Part shown: piece by piece, positions 1 to 9,044 of the stretch
How the letters are laid out: each line of letters starts with the position of its first letter
How positions within the stretch are numbered: the stretch's first letter is position 1
NCBI GenBank assembly: GCA_020403455.1
Contig: JADBXP010000010.1
Span: forward strand, 124,001-188,000
Origin: Chitinophagaceae bacterium
GTDB lineage: Bacteria > Bacteroidota > Bacteroidia > Chitinophagales > Chitinophagaceae
Length of the DNA stretch: 64,000 nucleotides
Reading direction: 5' to 3'
Translations under genes and position numbers: made by a program
Notes under the pieces: model-generated
Seen by the model: only the letters and a program-made list of their open reading frames with translations
The model's database searches: none
Told to the model about the DNA's origin: nothing

Positions 1-1211
1 GAAGGGAAATAACCCGCCATATAGGTTGTTATCAATGCGAATACCAGACCGGTTACGTAAAAAACCGGATTGTAATTGATGGGATAAGTAGTTACGGTGG
101 GAAGTGAAGCTGTGTTGAAAGGAATTTGATCGATAATGGCTGAAAGTCCCCAGCCAAAAAAGAGCCCTGCTATTCCTCCAGAGATGCCAATACTGAGCGC
201 AATAAAGAGAAAAATCTTGTTGACATCTTTTCCGGAAAAACCGGTGGCTTTGAGTATGGCAATGGAATCCATTTTTTCATAAATGATCATGTTGAGGATA
301 TTGTAAATACCGAAACCGGCGACAATCAATAAGGTAACACCTACCGCATACGAAATTAAAGTTCTCACTTTACTGCCGGTTTCAAACTGCGAGTTGGCAG
401 TTTGTATATCCACAGCATCTGTTTCAAAGAGCCCGGCATATTCTTTGGCCATGGCAGGTGCCATGCTCAGGTCTTTCAGTTTGATTTGTAGATCTGTGAT
501 ATAACTTCCAGCCTCACCCATCAGATTCTGGGTGGTTTTTAATGAGGCATAACTTTGTACTTTATCGATTTCCTGAATGCCGGACTGGAAGAAGCCCACC
601 ACTTTTAGTTGTCGGATATCGCCTTTAGAAGTTGTTACCTGAATTACATCACCGATATTGGTTAATGTCTTTGCAGCAATTTCTTTCCCTAAAATGATGC
701 TGTTGGGAATGGTATTGAGGTCATTGAAGTTGCCCGCTACTATGTAATCACTGAAAAAAAATAGTTTGTTTTCGGCGGTCACGTCTATGCCATTGATTAG
801 TCCAGTAAGATCAGTAGCGCCAGTATTGTAAAATACCTGTGCTCCGATTTTAGGCGCATAACCTAGTACTCTTTCATCTTTTTCTACTGCGGCAATGATG
901 GCAGCAATGTTATGAATTTGCAGTCGCTCCATTTTTGGTTTTACAGAACGAACGAAATTATAATGCGATTGATATTCGGGTGCAAGGTTGATGGGTAATC
1001 GCTCGGGGGCTTTGATCTCATTGAACAAGCGAACATGCGGGGTTCTGTTTAAGAGCAACCCATCCAGCAAATCGTTCAATCCCGCCATAAAACTCAACAG
1101 GGTAATGAACATGGTGATACTGAAGGCAACACCTACTGCTGCGACCATTGTTTGTCGCCACCTGGCTGTTTGCAGGGCGAAGGAAATGCGTATGATCAGT
1201 AACTTACCCAT
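1..1211 (-). CDS. ABC transporter permease, FtsX/MacB type (3' part beyond window)
   Basis: About 403 codons are visible; the C terminus lies beyond position 1. The protein begins MGKLLIIRISFALQTARWRQ, has a first membrane helix near residues 22-42, a large periplasmic MacB-like core domain, and then hydrophobic helices from about residue 285 onward that match the FtsX permease domain. Its ATG overlaps the stop codon of the upstream HlyD-type gene (TAATG), so the two are translationally coupled and form one operon on the minus strand. Known systems of this kind (MacAB and relatives) pair such a permease with a membrane-fusion protein and a separate ATPase. The ATPase is probably just outside the window. 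Substrate unknown. Confidence 0.85.
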   Translation of the reverse strand, partial: MGKLLIIRISFALQTARWRQTMVAAVGVAFSITMFITLLSFMAGLNDLLDGLLLNRTPHVRLFNEIKAPERLPINLAPEYQSHYNFVRSVKPKMERLQIHNIAAIIAAVEKDERVLGYAPKIGAQVFYNTGATDLTGLINGIDVTAENKLFFFSDYIVAGNFNDLNTIPNSIILGKEIAAKTLTNIGDVIQVTTSKGDIRQLKVVGFFQSGIQEIDKVQSYASLKTTQNLMGEAGSYITDLQIKLKDLSMAPAMAKEYAGLFETDAVDIQTANSQFETGSKVRTLISYAVGVTLLIVAGFGIYNILNMIIYEKMDSIAILKATGFSGKDVNKIFLFIALSIGISGGIAGLFFGWGLSAIIDQIPFNTASLPTVTTYPINYNPVFYVTGLVFALITTYMAGYFP

Positions 1212-2287
1212 TACTTTGGAAGTATGAGTTCATCATTGGCTGAAATTCCCGAGACAATCTCTACCCTGGAATAGTCTTTCATTCCCGTTACTACGCGTAT
1301 GGTTTTTCCCGTTTTATCAAGAACAGTAGAGTCATTCATCAAATATGTTCTGGGAATGAGAAGCGCTTTGGCTTTTGTTTGCAAAACGATATTGGCTTCA
1401 AAGCTTGTTTGGGCATACACCTTTTCCGGAGCCTTGGAAAAACTTGCTTCCACCAGAAAGGTTTTATTTTTTTCATTCATCATGGGTAAGATGCGGGTTA
1501 CCCGTGCCTCAAACACCTGATTTTTATAGCTGTCCATGGTAATCAGTACCGGGAGACCGGGTTGAATGCGGTTTATATCCGATTCATCGACCTGCATTTC
1601 CAGAATCAGTTCTTGAGAGTTGCCTATGATTCCCAGTGGCGTTTGCTGATTCACAAACTCCCCAGTTATTTTTGACCATTTCAAAACGATTCCGTCCGCC
1701 TGACTAACAACAGTAAAGTCTCTTTTGGATTGCTGTGCAATGCGAAGATTTTTTTCCGACAATTGATCATTGAAGCGCAGTTGTCTTTCCAGCTCTTTCA
1801 CTTTTTCCCTGGCGAGTTGGTGATCTGTCTTTGCATTTTGCCAGGCAAGTTCTCGCTGTTCTAATTCATTTCTGGTGCCGATTTGCTCGTTCCAGAGGTT
1901 GAGTTGACGTACATAAAGAATCGAATCCTGTCGCATTTTTTTAGCCGCCATTTCAGCCAGGGAAATTGCATCATTGAGTTTTCCTCTATTGGCATCCTGG
2001 TTATCATAGGCATTTCTGAGTGCAGCCACCTGTTCGTTGAAAGCAGCTAGATCGCTGGTAATGCCTGCAAGCACATCACCTTTTTTAACCTTATCGCCCT
2101 CTTTAACATACACTTTGTTCAAGATACCGGCACTGGCTGCAAAAATTTGGTATTGATCCTTTGTTTTAATAGTACCTGAGGCATAGACAGACTCGGTAAT
2201 GGAAGATTCAGTTGGTCGGATGGTCTCAATTTTTCTTCCGCAGGAAAAAAGTAAAAGAAAAATGATAGCGAGAGAATACCTGTTCAT
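1211..2287 (-). CDS. HlyD/MacA-family periplasmic adaptor, lipoprotein
   Basis: This 358-residue protein has a lipoprotein signal (MNRYSLAIIFLLLFSCGRK, lipobox LFSC), so it should be anchored in a membrane by lipid. A biotinyl/lipoyl-like segment around residues 48-72 (VYVKEGDKVKKGDVLAGI) is followed by a long helical hairpin of about residues 75-190 rich in Q, K and E, then the returning lipoyl half and beta-barrel domains. That order is diagnostic of the membrane-fusion proteins of ABC and RND exporters. It is coupled to the downstream permease by an overlapping stop/start. Role: bridges the inner-membrane permease to an outer-membrane exit duct. The exported substrate cannot be read from the sequence. 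Confidence 0.88.
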   Translation of the reverse strand: MNRYSLAIIFLLLFSCGRKIETIRPTESSITESVYASGTIKTKDQYQIFAASAGILNKVYVKEGDKVKKGDVLAGITSDLAAFNEQVAALRNAYDNQDANRGKLNDAISLAEMAAKKMRQDSILYVRQLNLWNEQIGTRNELEQRELAWQNAKTDHQLAREKVKELERQLRFNDQLSEKNLRIAQQSKRDFTVVSQADGIVLKWSKITGEFVNQQTPLGIIGNSQELILEMQVDESDINRIQPGLPVLITMDSYKNQVFEARVTRILPMMNEKNKTFLVEASFSKAPEKVYAQTSFEANIVLQTKAKALLIPRTYLMNDSTVLDKTGKTIRVVTGMKDYSRVEIVSGISANDELILPK

Positions 2288-2383
2288 TGGATAACAACAA
2301 GCGAATAGATGCTTGCTCTTAAAGGTACAATTTTTTGAAATGGAACTGAAGATTGAATTAGGAATAGATACATCTCCGCATTT

Positions 2384-4327
2384 CTACTCCACTACTTCCA
2401 GTAGGAAGAATTGGTAGGGGTCCATGATCAGGTATTCATGATCAGGTCCTGTTTCGATTTTATTGCCCGACCAATGGTCATACAGTTGTTTCACTGATCT
2501 GCCCGATTCCCGGAAGGCAAACCAGGTCAGGTAAGCAGTTGTCGAACCATAATTGAATAGGCAATAAATGGTTTGGCCGGGAATTTCGCGCATGAATCCT
2601 GCTACGTGAATGTTATGTGGGGTTAACCAACGAATATTTCCAAAATCAGCCAATGCGGGCAATTTTTTTCTTATACGAATCAACTGTTGGGTTGCATTAT
2701 AAATTTCCTGTCCGTCCTGATTATTCCCTTTTTCCCATAACTCCCAGTTGATAATGGGGCGGTGCATCCATCGATTATCATAACTTTTCCCGGGATCGCT
2801 CAGGTAACTGTAGTCATTGACCAATCCCTGTTCGTCTCCGTAAAATAAGATGGGAATACCGCCCAGCATAAAGCTGTGTGCCTGCATCAGCATAATTTTT
2901 CGGATGGCAATTGAGCGGGCGGAAGATGAATTTTCTTTTTGTGCTTTCTCAAGTCCGCATAGCGAGGCAAGGGATCCGCTGATGCGTGCGTCTTGTGTTT
3001 TCGGGTTCACCGAGAAGAGGGCACCGGTAGCAGGTGAGTCCGGGTGCACACCGGAGTAATATTCCTTTAAAAATTTTCTGTGTGCATAAGGTTGGAAGCC
3101 GGCCGATGCAATCATGTTATCGTCATATCCCAGTCCAATATCATCGTGACAACGGGTATAGGTAATCCATGAGCTGCCCTTTGGTTTTTGTGCCAGCAGG
3201 GGTTGTGCTGCGAGCATTACTCTTGTGTCTCCTGTTGCAAGGGCATCCCATTGTAAAGCCATCTGTGTGGCATTGTAGGCAAAATCACATTCTCTTCCTG
3301 TGTAGAGTCCCTGACCAAAGTATTTCATGATTTCTGCAGGGGCAACGATGGCTTCACCTAGCAAGGCTACTCCGGGTGCGGCAACCTGTAAGCACTGTTT
3401 CAACAGGCAGAGTAGTGTATGTGCTTCCGGTAAATTCTGGCAAGTTGTGCCGATTTTTTTCCAAATGAAGGCAGGTGCATCAATTCTGACTATGTCTACA
3501 CCCAGGTTGGCATAAAAGAAAAGATTGTCCAGCATGGCGTTGAAAACAGCCGGATTTGTATAGTTGAGATCCCATTGGTAATGATGAAAGACAGTCATTA
3601 CCCATTGCCTGCATTCATTGATGTAGGTGAAGTTGCCGGGAGAGCTTTCCGGAAATATCTCCGGCATGGTCGCATCCAACTGGTCGGGTATCTGCCTGTC
3701 ATCATACATGTAGTAAAAGTCACGATAAACAGGATCGCCGGCTTTTGCCTTCAATGCCCATTCATGGTGATGAGATGTATGATTCAAAACAAAGTCCAGC
3801 ATCAAATACATTCCCTTTTGTTCCATGTCCATTTTTAGTGAATGCAGGTCTTCCAGCTTTCCAAAGCGCGGATCAATTTTTCTAAAATCAGATACGGCAT
3901 AACCACCATCGCTTTCTCCTAAAGGACTTTCAAAAATGGGCATGAGGTGAAGGAAGTTAACGCCCAGGTCGTTGAGGTAATCGAGCCGTTGACCAACATC
4001 TTGAATTTTGCCGGCAAAGCGATCTACGTACAAGCTCATCCCAACGATTTCCTGGCTTAGGTGCCAGTTTCCCTTGTGCAGTTTTTCCTCGTCAATTTTC
4101 TTCAATGCAGCTCTTCTGTTCTGGTGGGCAAGTACTATGGTAGTGACGAGTTGTTTGAATTGCTGATCTCTTTGGGGATGTGCCCCATAGATGGACATGA
4201 ATAAAGACTCTATGGCAGCTGCATTGGCAATCAGTCGGGTATAAAAAGCCTGGAAGTCGGCATCTTTATTGACCACCAGCTCATTGGCAATTTCTGCCAT
4301 GCGTGCATGTAGGGAATGTTGGTACAC
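2384..4327 (-). CDS. GH13 amylosucrase-like enzyme (sucrose glucosyltransferase/hydrolase)
   Basis: The 647-residue protein follows the amylosucrase (GH13 subfamily 4) pattern from end to end: a helical N-terminal domain (1-90), a TIM barrel starting near residue 98, and a C-terminal beta domain. Catalytic residues are present: nucleophile Asp283 (VRIDAPAF), acid/base Glu325 (LLGEAIV) and Asp395 (RCHDDIG). The LHLMP, SDGGYAV, DFVLNHTS and DNRWMHRP segments are those of known amylosucrases. Such enzymes cleave sucrose, release fructose and transfer glucose to an alpha-1,4-glucan or to water. The next genes upstream, a fructokinase and a GPH-type sugar transporter, fit this substrate. The listed start is GTG; an ATG ten codons in (4300) is also possible. 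No signal peptide, so cytoplasmic. Polymerase and pure hydrolase activity cannot be told apart here. Confidence 0.88.
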   Translation of the reverse strand: MYQHSLHARMAEIANELVVNKDADFQAFYTRLIANAAAIESLFMSIYGAHPQRDQQFKQLVTTIVLAHQNRRAALKKIDEEKLHKGNWHLSQEIVGMSLYVDRFAGKIQDVGQRLDYLNDLGVNFLHLMPIFESPLGESDGGYAVSDFRKIDPRFGKLEDLHSLKMDMEQKGMYLMLDFVLNHTSHHHEWALKAKAGDPVYRDFYYMYDDRQIPDQLDATMPEIFPESSPGNFTYINECRQWVMTVFHHYQWDLNYTNPAVFNAMLDNLFFYANLGVDIVRIDAPAFIWKKIGTTCQNLPEAHTLLCLLKQCLQVAAPGVALLGEAIVAPAEIMKYFGQGLYTGRECDFAYNATQMALQWDALATGDTRVMLAAQPLLAQKPKGSSWITYTRCHDDIGLGYDDNMIASAGFQPYAHRKFLKEYYSGVHPDSPATGALFSVNPKTQDARISGSLASLCGLEKAQKENSSSARSIAIRKIMLMQAHSFMLGGIPILFYGDEQGLVNDYSYLSDPGKSYDNRWMHRPIINWELWEKGNNQDGQEIYNATQQLIRIRKKLPALADFGNIRWLTPHNIHVAGFMREIPGQTIYCLFNYGSTTAYLTWFAFRESGRSVKQLYDHWSGNKIETGPDHEYLIMDPYQFFLLEVVE

Positions 4328-4338
4328 AGTAATTAGTT

Positions 4339-5289
4339 CTATTGAAGAATTGCTTGATTTAAATGGCGAAATGCCTCCATGGCACCCAAGAACTCACAGG
4401 TTCTTGCACCGGCTTTGTTCGCTTTTGCAACGATTGATTTCCATTCGTGGAAACTTAATTGTCTGCGGGCCTCTGCAGGATATTGGCTCAATTGAAAGAG
4501 AACAGCTCCGACAAAAGCATCTCCCGCACCCGTAGTATCTACAGGTTGAACTGTGATACTGGGAACGATAGCATTTTCTCCCTGCTTACTTATCAGTGTT
4601 CCTTCCTTTCCCAGCGTGATGGCAAAAACTGCATTTGAAATAGTCGAAAGTTGTTGTGCTGCCGTGATCAGATCATGGGTTTCTGTTATCAGCATGGCTT
4701 CTTCATCACTCACTTTGAAAAAATCGCAGTGTTGAAGAAAATACCTGCTTTGTTCGATGAAGGAGGATGTGCCCTCCGGGAAAAGAAGGTGCCTGTAATT
4801 GGGGTCAAAACTTGTAAATACATTTTGTTCACGTGCCTTTTCCAATAAATCAAGATAAGACAATTGAAGTGGTCCGGGCAGGAAGGCAGTGGCAGAACCG
4901 AAGTGAATGATAGAATTCTGTGCGATGGTTAAATTCTGCAAGTCTTCCCTACTCAAACGCCCATCAGCTCCTCTGTTGAAAACAAAGTCACGTTCACCGT
5001 TTTCCATCAACGATACGAAGGCGAGGGTTGTAAAATATTCGGGGTCTGTGAGCAGCCAACGGGTATCTACGCCAAACTCTTCTAAAATATTTTTGAGGTG
5101 TTTACCAAAAGGGTCATTGCCTACTTTAGCTGCAATACACACTTCCCCGCCCAAAGCTGCGATGGCTGCTGCCACGTTCGTCGGTGCGCCGCCGGCTTTT
5201 TTCAAAAAGTGATTGCCCTCCGATAAAGCTGTTCCTTTATCAGTGCAAATCATGTCAATCAGGGCTTCACCAATACAGATTATGCTCAT
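4339..5289 (-). CDS. PfkB-family fructokinase
   Basis: A 316-residue ribokinase-fold sugar kinase. It starts MSIICIGEALIDMI, has the GGAPTNVAAAIAALGG substrate-binding segment near residue 32, and the PfkB signature DTTGAGDAFVGAVLF near residue 250 with the catalytic Asp in GAGD. The open frame extends 18 codons further upstream with a TTG start, but that part overlaps the transporter gene and does not look like the family, so ATG at 5289 is chosen. It lies between the sugar transporter (31 bases upstream) and the amylosucrase-like gene (11 bases downstream). The likely job is phosphorylating the fructose released from sucrose, which lets it enter glycolysis. Substrate is inferred mainly from the neighbours. 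Confidence 0.87.
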   Translation of the reverse strand: MSIICIGEALIDMICTDKGTALSEGNHFLKKAGGAPTNVAAAIAALGGEVCIAAKVGNDPFGKHLKNILEEFGVDTRWLLTDPEYFTTLAFVSLMENGERDFVFNRGADGRLSREDLQNLTIAQNSIIHFGSATAFLPGPLQLSYLDLLEKAREQNVFTSFDPNYRHLLFPEGTSSFIEQSRYFLQHCDFFKVSDEEAMLITETHDLITAAQQLSTISNAVFAITLGKEGTLISKQGENAIVPSITVQPVDTTGAGDAFVGAVLFQLSQYPAEARRQLSFHEWKSIVAKANKAGARTCEFLGAMEAFRHLNQAILQ

Positions 5290-5320
5290 TGTTTTTTTAT
5301 AGATAGTAAGGTCAAAGTTA

Positions 5321-6664
5321 TCAATGCCCTCCGGCTCCGGCAACTGAATTTAATTCTTCTTCTGTGGGATTGGTGGCTTTGATGAAAATGGTGGCAACCG
5401 CAGCTATGAGCAATAAGACACCGGCAAAGGAAATTGCATTGCGGGGATCGTTGCCCAGGAAGTTCTTCAGGATATAGCCAAAAGTGGTGGTTTGAATGAT
5501 CATCGGAATCACAATCATCATATTGATGATGCCCATGTAAACACCATATCTTTCTTTTGGAATATCATGAACCACCATCAGGTAAGGAACACCCATCATA
5601 CTTGCCCATGCCACTCCAAAAGCGGTTACGGGTAACAACAACAAGTTGGGGTCATTCATGAGAGGATATGCCAGAAGCCCTATACCCGCTATCACCAAGC
5701 AAATCAGATGTACCAATTTGGGTGTATATTTTTTGGCTAGGTAAACCAATCCGAAAGCAGAGAGAAAAGTTACAATATTCGACCATCCACTGACCAATCC
5801 TGCCCAGGATACAGCTTCTTTGTAGGCAGCGGGATTGCTGGCAGGCGTTGCATTCCAGACACTGAGGGCAATACTTTTAGAAGTATTCTGCCAATAGCAA
5901 AATAAGGCATACCACTGAAATAGATAAACCAATGCAAGTTGCCACATGACCATGGGCATGTGCTTGATGGCAGCAGCGATTTCAATAAAAGGTGTAAAAA
6001 TGTTGAGCTTTTCTTTTTTTAGAGCCGCCAATTCTTCTTCTGTTGGTGGTATCTCGGGGGTGGTGCTAATTGACCAAACAACTGATGAGATGGAACAAAC
6101 AGATCCCAGAAAAAAGGAGGCAAATACCCAATAGGGAATCTTTCCATGGGACTGTTGCAGGAAATCCATTTTCTGAAAAAAGAATAAGGATAAGTTGGCC
6201 AATGTAATTCCAAGGCCGGTAAAAAAGCTTTGCGTTAAAAACCCGGTAGGCATCTGACTGGCGGGCAGTTTGTCAGCAATGAAGGCCCTATAGGGTTCCA
6301 TGGCTGTATTGTTGGCTGCATCCAATACCCAGAGTAATCCGGCAGCCATCCAAAGCGAACTACTGAATGGGTAGATGAATAAACAAAGACTACAAAAGAG
6401 CGCACCGATAAAAAAATAGGGTTTGCGTCTGCCCCAGCGTGGGTGCCAGGTTTTATCACTCAACGCTCCAATGATCGGTTGAATCAGGAGTCCGGTAACC
6501 GGACCCGCCAGGTTGAGCAATGGAATCTCTTCCGGCTGCGCCCCCAGAAAATCATAGATGGGATTGATGGCAGTTTGTTGTAAGCCAAAACTGTACTGAA
6601 TACCGAAGAATCCCACATTCATATTGATGATCTGGAGGAAGCTCAGGCGGGGTTTGAAACTCAT
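5321..6664 (-). CDS. GPH-family sugar:cation symporter, probable sucrose transporter
   Basis: A 447-residue major-facilitator protein with about 12 hydrophobic segments and no signal peptide. Motifs typical of the GPH sucrose/maltose branch are present: a GPVTGLLIQPIIGALSD segment after the second helix, GRRKPYFFIGA, and DAANNTAMEPYRAFIADKLP after helix four. These match the SUT-like proteins that move disaccharides with protons. It is the first gene of a three-gene minus-strand unit with fructokinase and the amylosucrase-like enzyme, which supports sucrose as substrate. No dedicated regulator gene lies nearby. In this phylum sugar uptake across the outer membrane would still need another protein, not seen here. 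Confidence 0.85.
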   Translation of the reverse strand: MSFKPRLSFLQIINMNVGFFGIQYSFGLQQTAINPIYDFLGAQPEEIPLLNLAGPVTGLLIQPIIGALSDKTWHPRWGRRKPYFFIGALFCSLCLFIYPFSSSLWMAAGLLWVLDAANNTAMEPYRAFIADKLPASQMPTGFLTQSFFTGLGITLANLSLFFFQKMDFLQQSHGKIPYWVFASFFLGSVCSISSVVWSISTTPEIPPTEEELAALKKEKLNIFTPFIEIAAAIKHMPMVMWQLALVYLFQWYALFCYWQNTSKSIALSVWNATPASNPAAYKEAVSWAGLVSGWSNIVTFLSAFGLVYLAKKYTPKLVHLICLVIAGIGLLAYPLMNDPNLLLLPVTAFGVAWASMMGVPYLMVVHDIPKERYGVYMGIINMMIVIPMIIQTTTFGYILKNFLGNDPRNAISFAGVLLLIAAVATIFIKATNPTEEELNSVAGAGGH

Positions 6665-6883
6665 GGGGTTGAAGATTGGGTAACCCTAAAATAGCAATTA
6701 GTACTTGAATTTATTCAGAATGTTTGGCATCAGGAAAAGACTTTTAATTTTGAAGAATAGCGTGGTTAAAATCTTTTGAATGGAAACATTCCAATTCCCA
6801 GCGAAAGGTTCAATTACCAGTGTTTTTACAGGCGCTAAAACTTATAAAATAAAATTCGTATATTACATTTTAAATTAATCAAC

Positions 6884-7318
6884 ATGAAACATCTTGTTTT
6901 CCTTCTTCTCGTCTGTTCATGCTTTTCATTGAATTCCTATGGACAGTCAAATAAAATGATTGCACTGAAAGAATCCATTCAGCAATTACACGATGCCATG
7001 CTGTCTGGAGATAGTGCAAAGTTGGATGAACTGACTTTTGATGCCCTCACTTATGGACACTCCGGAGGGAAAATTGAAGGGAAAGACTCATTGATTCATC
7101 ATCTGGTAACCGGAGAGACAGATTTCATTTCTATGGATGTAGGCGATCCGGCCATTCTTATCTCGAAGCGAATGGCTTGGGTAAGGTTGAATTTGAAAGC
7201 AGAGATTACTGATAAAGGGAACAGGATGAGTGCAGATTTAAAAGTATTGTATGTTTGGATACGGGAGAATGGAAAGTGGAAACTGTTTGCGAGACAAGCC
7301 GTAAAAATGAATTCCTGA
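6884..7318 (+). CDS. secreted NTF2-like protein (DUF4440/SnoaL-like)
   Basis: 144 residues with a clear signal peptide (MKHLVFLLLVCSCFSLNSYG, cleavage before Q). The mature part has the small cone-shaped NTF2/DUF4440 pattern: helical start MIALKESIQQLHDAMLSGD, then DALTYGHSGGKIEGKDS, then strands ending in YVWIRENGKWKLFARQAVK. Family members have very varied roles, from small-molecule isomerases to binding domains, so no activity is assigned. It stands 48 bases before the altronate dehydratase gene and may share its transcript. The 219 bases upstream (6665-6883) hold no gene and no perfect -7 box. Confidence 0.75.
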   Translation: MKHLVFLLLVCSCFSLNSYGQSNKMIALKESIQQLHDAMLSGDSAKLDELTFDALTYGHSGGKIEGKDSLIHHLVTGETDFISMDVGDPAILISKRMAWVRLNLKAEITDKGNRMSADLKVLYVWIRENGKWKLFARQAVKMNS

Positions 7319-7366
7319 ATGGAAGGGGTACAAGAAAAAATTGTATAGCAAAGAGAGGATGAGAGT

Positions 7367-9019
7367 ATGAATGAAAAGAGTAAAGTGATTTCCATCCATC
7401 CCTCTGACAATGTGCTGGTAGCTCTTGAGGATTTATCTGCCGGTTCAGTCATTACTCACCAAGGAATTACAATTACGCTGGTGGAAGATATTCCCGCCAA
7501 ACATAAGTTCTTCCTGCAAGATATGCCTGCAGGGAACTCAGTGATCATGTATGGTGTGTTGGTGGGAAAAACCTTGCAAGCCACTTCTTGTGGTAGCTTG
7601 ATGACAGTGAACAATACTGCCCATGCAGCTGCACCCTATGGGTGGAAGGGAGACGCTAACAAATGGGTACCCCCCGATGTCACTCAGTTTACCAACAGAA
7701 CCTTCACCGGCTATCATCGCTCAGATGGTAGGGTAGGAACTGCCAATTATTGGATATTCATCCCTACGGTATTTTGTGAGAATAGAAACCTCGATGTTAT
7801 CCGGGAAGCACTGCACGACCAGTTGGGTTATTCCGTTACACATCCTTACAGACATCAGACCAGGCAACTGGTAGATCATTTCATACAGCAAGGAAACGTA
7901 GATGATTTCGAACTATCGCCTGTCATTGCTACCGATAAAAAAGTCAGGCGGCTTTTTAAAAATGTCGATGGTATTAAGTTTCTCAACCACCAGGGGGGCT
8001 GTGGTGGAACGCGGCAAGATGCTGCTACGCTTAGTTCACTGCTGGCTGCTTATGCCGATCATCCCAATGTCGGTGGTATAACCCTGTTAAGTCTGGGGTG
8101 TCAACACCTGCAGGTAGATCAATTGCTTACTGATATTCGAAAAAGAAATTCTGCTTTTGATAAACCCTTGCTTGTTTTTGAACAGCAGCAATCTCATAGT
8201 GAGGAGCAATTGATTGGTGATGCCATTCTGGCTACTTTCAAAGGGTTAATTGCCATCAATCAAATGGAAAGGAAGCCGGCTCCTCTCAGTCAGCTGTGCA
8301 TCGGTGTGAAGTGTGGGGGGAGCGATGGGTTTAGTGGAATTTCTGCCAACCCAGCTGTAGGATATTGCGCCGACTTACTGGTTGCTTTGGGCGGAAAAGT
8401 TTTGTTGGCAGAGTTTCCGGAACTATGCGGAGCAGAACAACAATTGATCGACCGTACAATCGAAAAATCCCATGCCGAAAAATTCATTCAATTGATGGAG
8501 GAATACAACCACGCGGCTCAAAGGGTTGGTTCGGGTTTTGACATGAATCCCTCGCCGGGTAATATCCGCGATGGATTGATCACAGATGCCATGAAAAGCA
8601 ATGGCGCTGCATTGAAAGGCGGTACCTCTCCGGTGGTGGATGTACTTGATTATACCGAGCAGGCTACCAGGCCTGGTCTTAGCCTGGTTTGTACTCCCGG
8701 TAATGATGTTGAAGCAACTACCGGCAAAGCCGCAAGTGGGGCTACGTTGATTTTATTCACTACCGGATTAGGAACACCAACAGGGAATCCGGTTTGCCCC
8801 ACCATCAAGATTTCTACCCATTCAGCACTGGCGAGGCGCATGCCCGATCTGATTGATATTGATACGGGTGGAATCATCAGTGGAGAAAAGACAATACAGC
8901 AAATGGGGGAGGAGATAATGGAATTTTGCATACAGGTTGCCAGCGGCAACATTCTTCCCAAAGCAGTGTTATTGAATCAGGATGATTTCATTCCCTGGAA
9001 GCGGGGAGTTAGTCTTTGA
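7367..9019 (+). CDS. uxaA: altronate dehydratase (UxaA family)
   Basis: 550 residues. The N terminus (about 10-95) is an SAF-like domain (NVLVALEDLSAGSVI) and the rest is the UxaA/GarD catalytic region, with GYHRSDGRVGTANYWIFIPT near residue 118, NHQGGCGGTRQD near 207, GVKCGGSDGFSGISANPAVG near 313 and a PTGNPVCPTIKIS segment near 475. The enzyme dehydrates D-altronate to 2-keto-3-deoxygluconate in hexuronate breakdown. Galactarate dehydratase is a related alternative, but the two-domain layout and length suit altronate. No other uronate genes (UxaB, UxaC, KdgK) are in the window, so the pathway is only implied. Confidence 0.85.
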   Translation: MNEKSKVISIHPSDNVLVALEDLSAGSVITHQGITITLVEDIPAKHKFFLQDMPAGNSVIMYGVLVGKTLQATSCGSLMTVNNTAHAAAPYGWKGDANKWVPPDVTQFTNRTFTGYHRSDGRVGTANYWIFIPTVFCENRNLDVIREALHDQLGYSVTHPYRHQTRQLVDHFIQQGNVDDFELSPVIATDKKVRRLFKNVDGIKFLNHQGGCGGTRQDAATLSSLLAAYADHPNVGGITLLSLGCQHLQVDQLLTDIRKRNSAFDKPLLVFEQQQSHSEEQLIGDAILATFKGLIAINQMERKPAPLSQLCIGVKCGGSDGFSGISANPAVGYCADLLVALGGKVLLAEFPELCGAEQQLIDRTIEKSHAEKFIQLMEEYNHAAQRVGSGFDMNPSPGNIRDGLITDAMKSNGAALKGGTSPVVDVLDYTEQATRPGLSLVCTPGNDVEATTGKAASGATLILFTTGLGTPTGNPVCPTIKISTHSALARRMPDLIDIDTGGIISGEKTIQQMGEEIMEFCIQVASGNILPKAVLLNQDDFIPWKRGVSL

Positions 9020-9044
9020 TTTACAACACCGGGAATTCTTGTAT

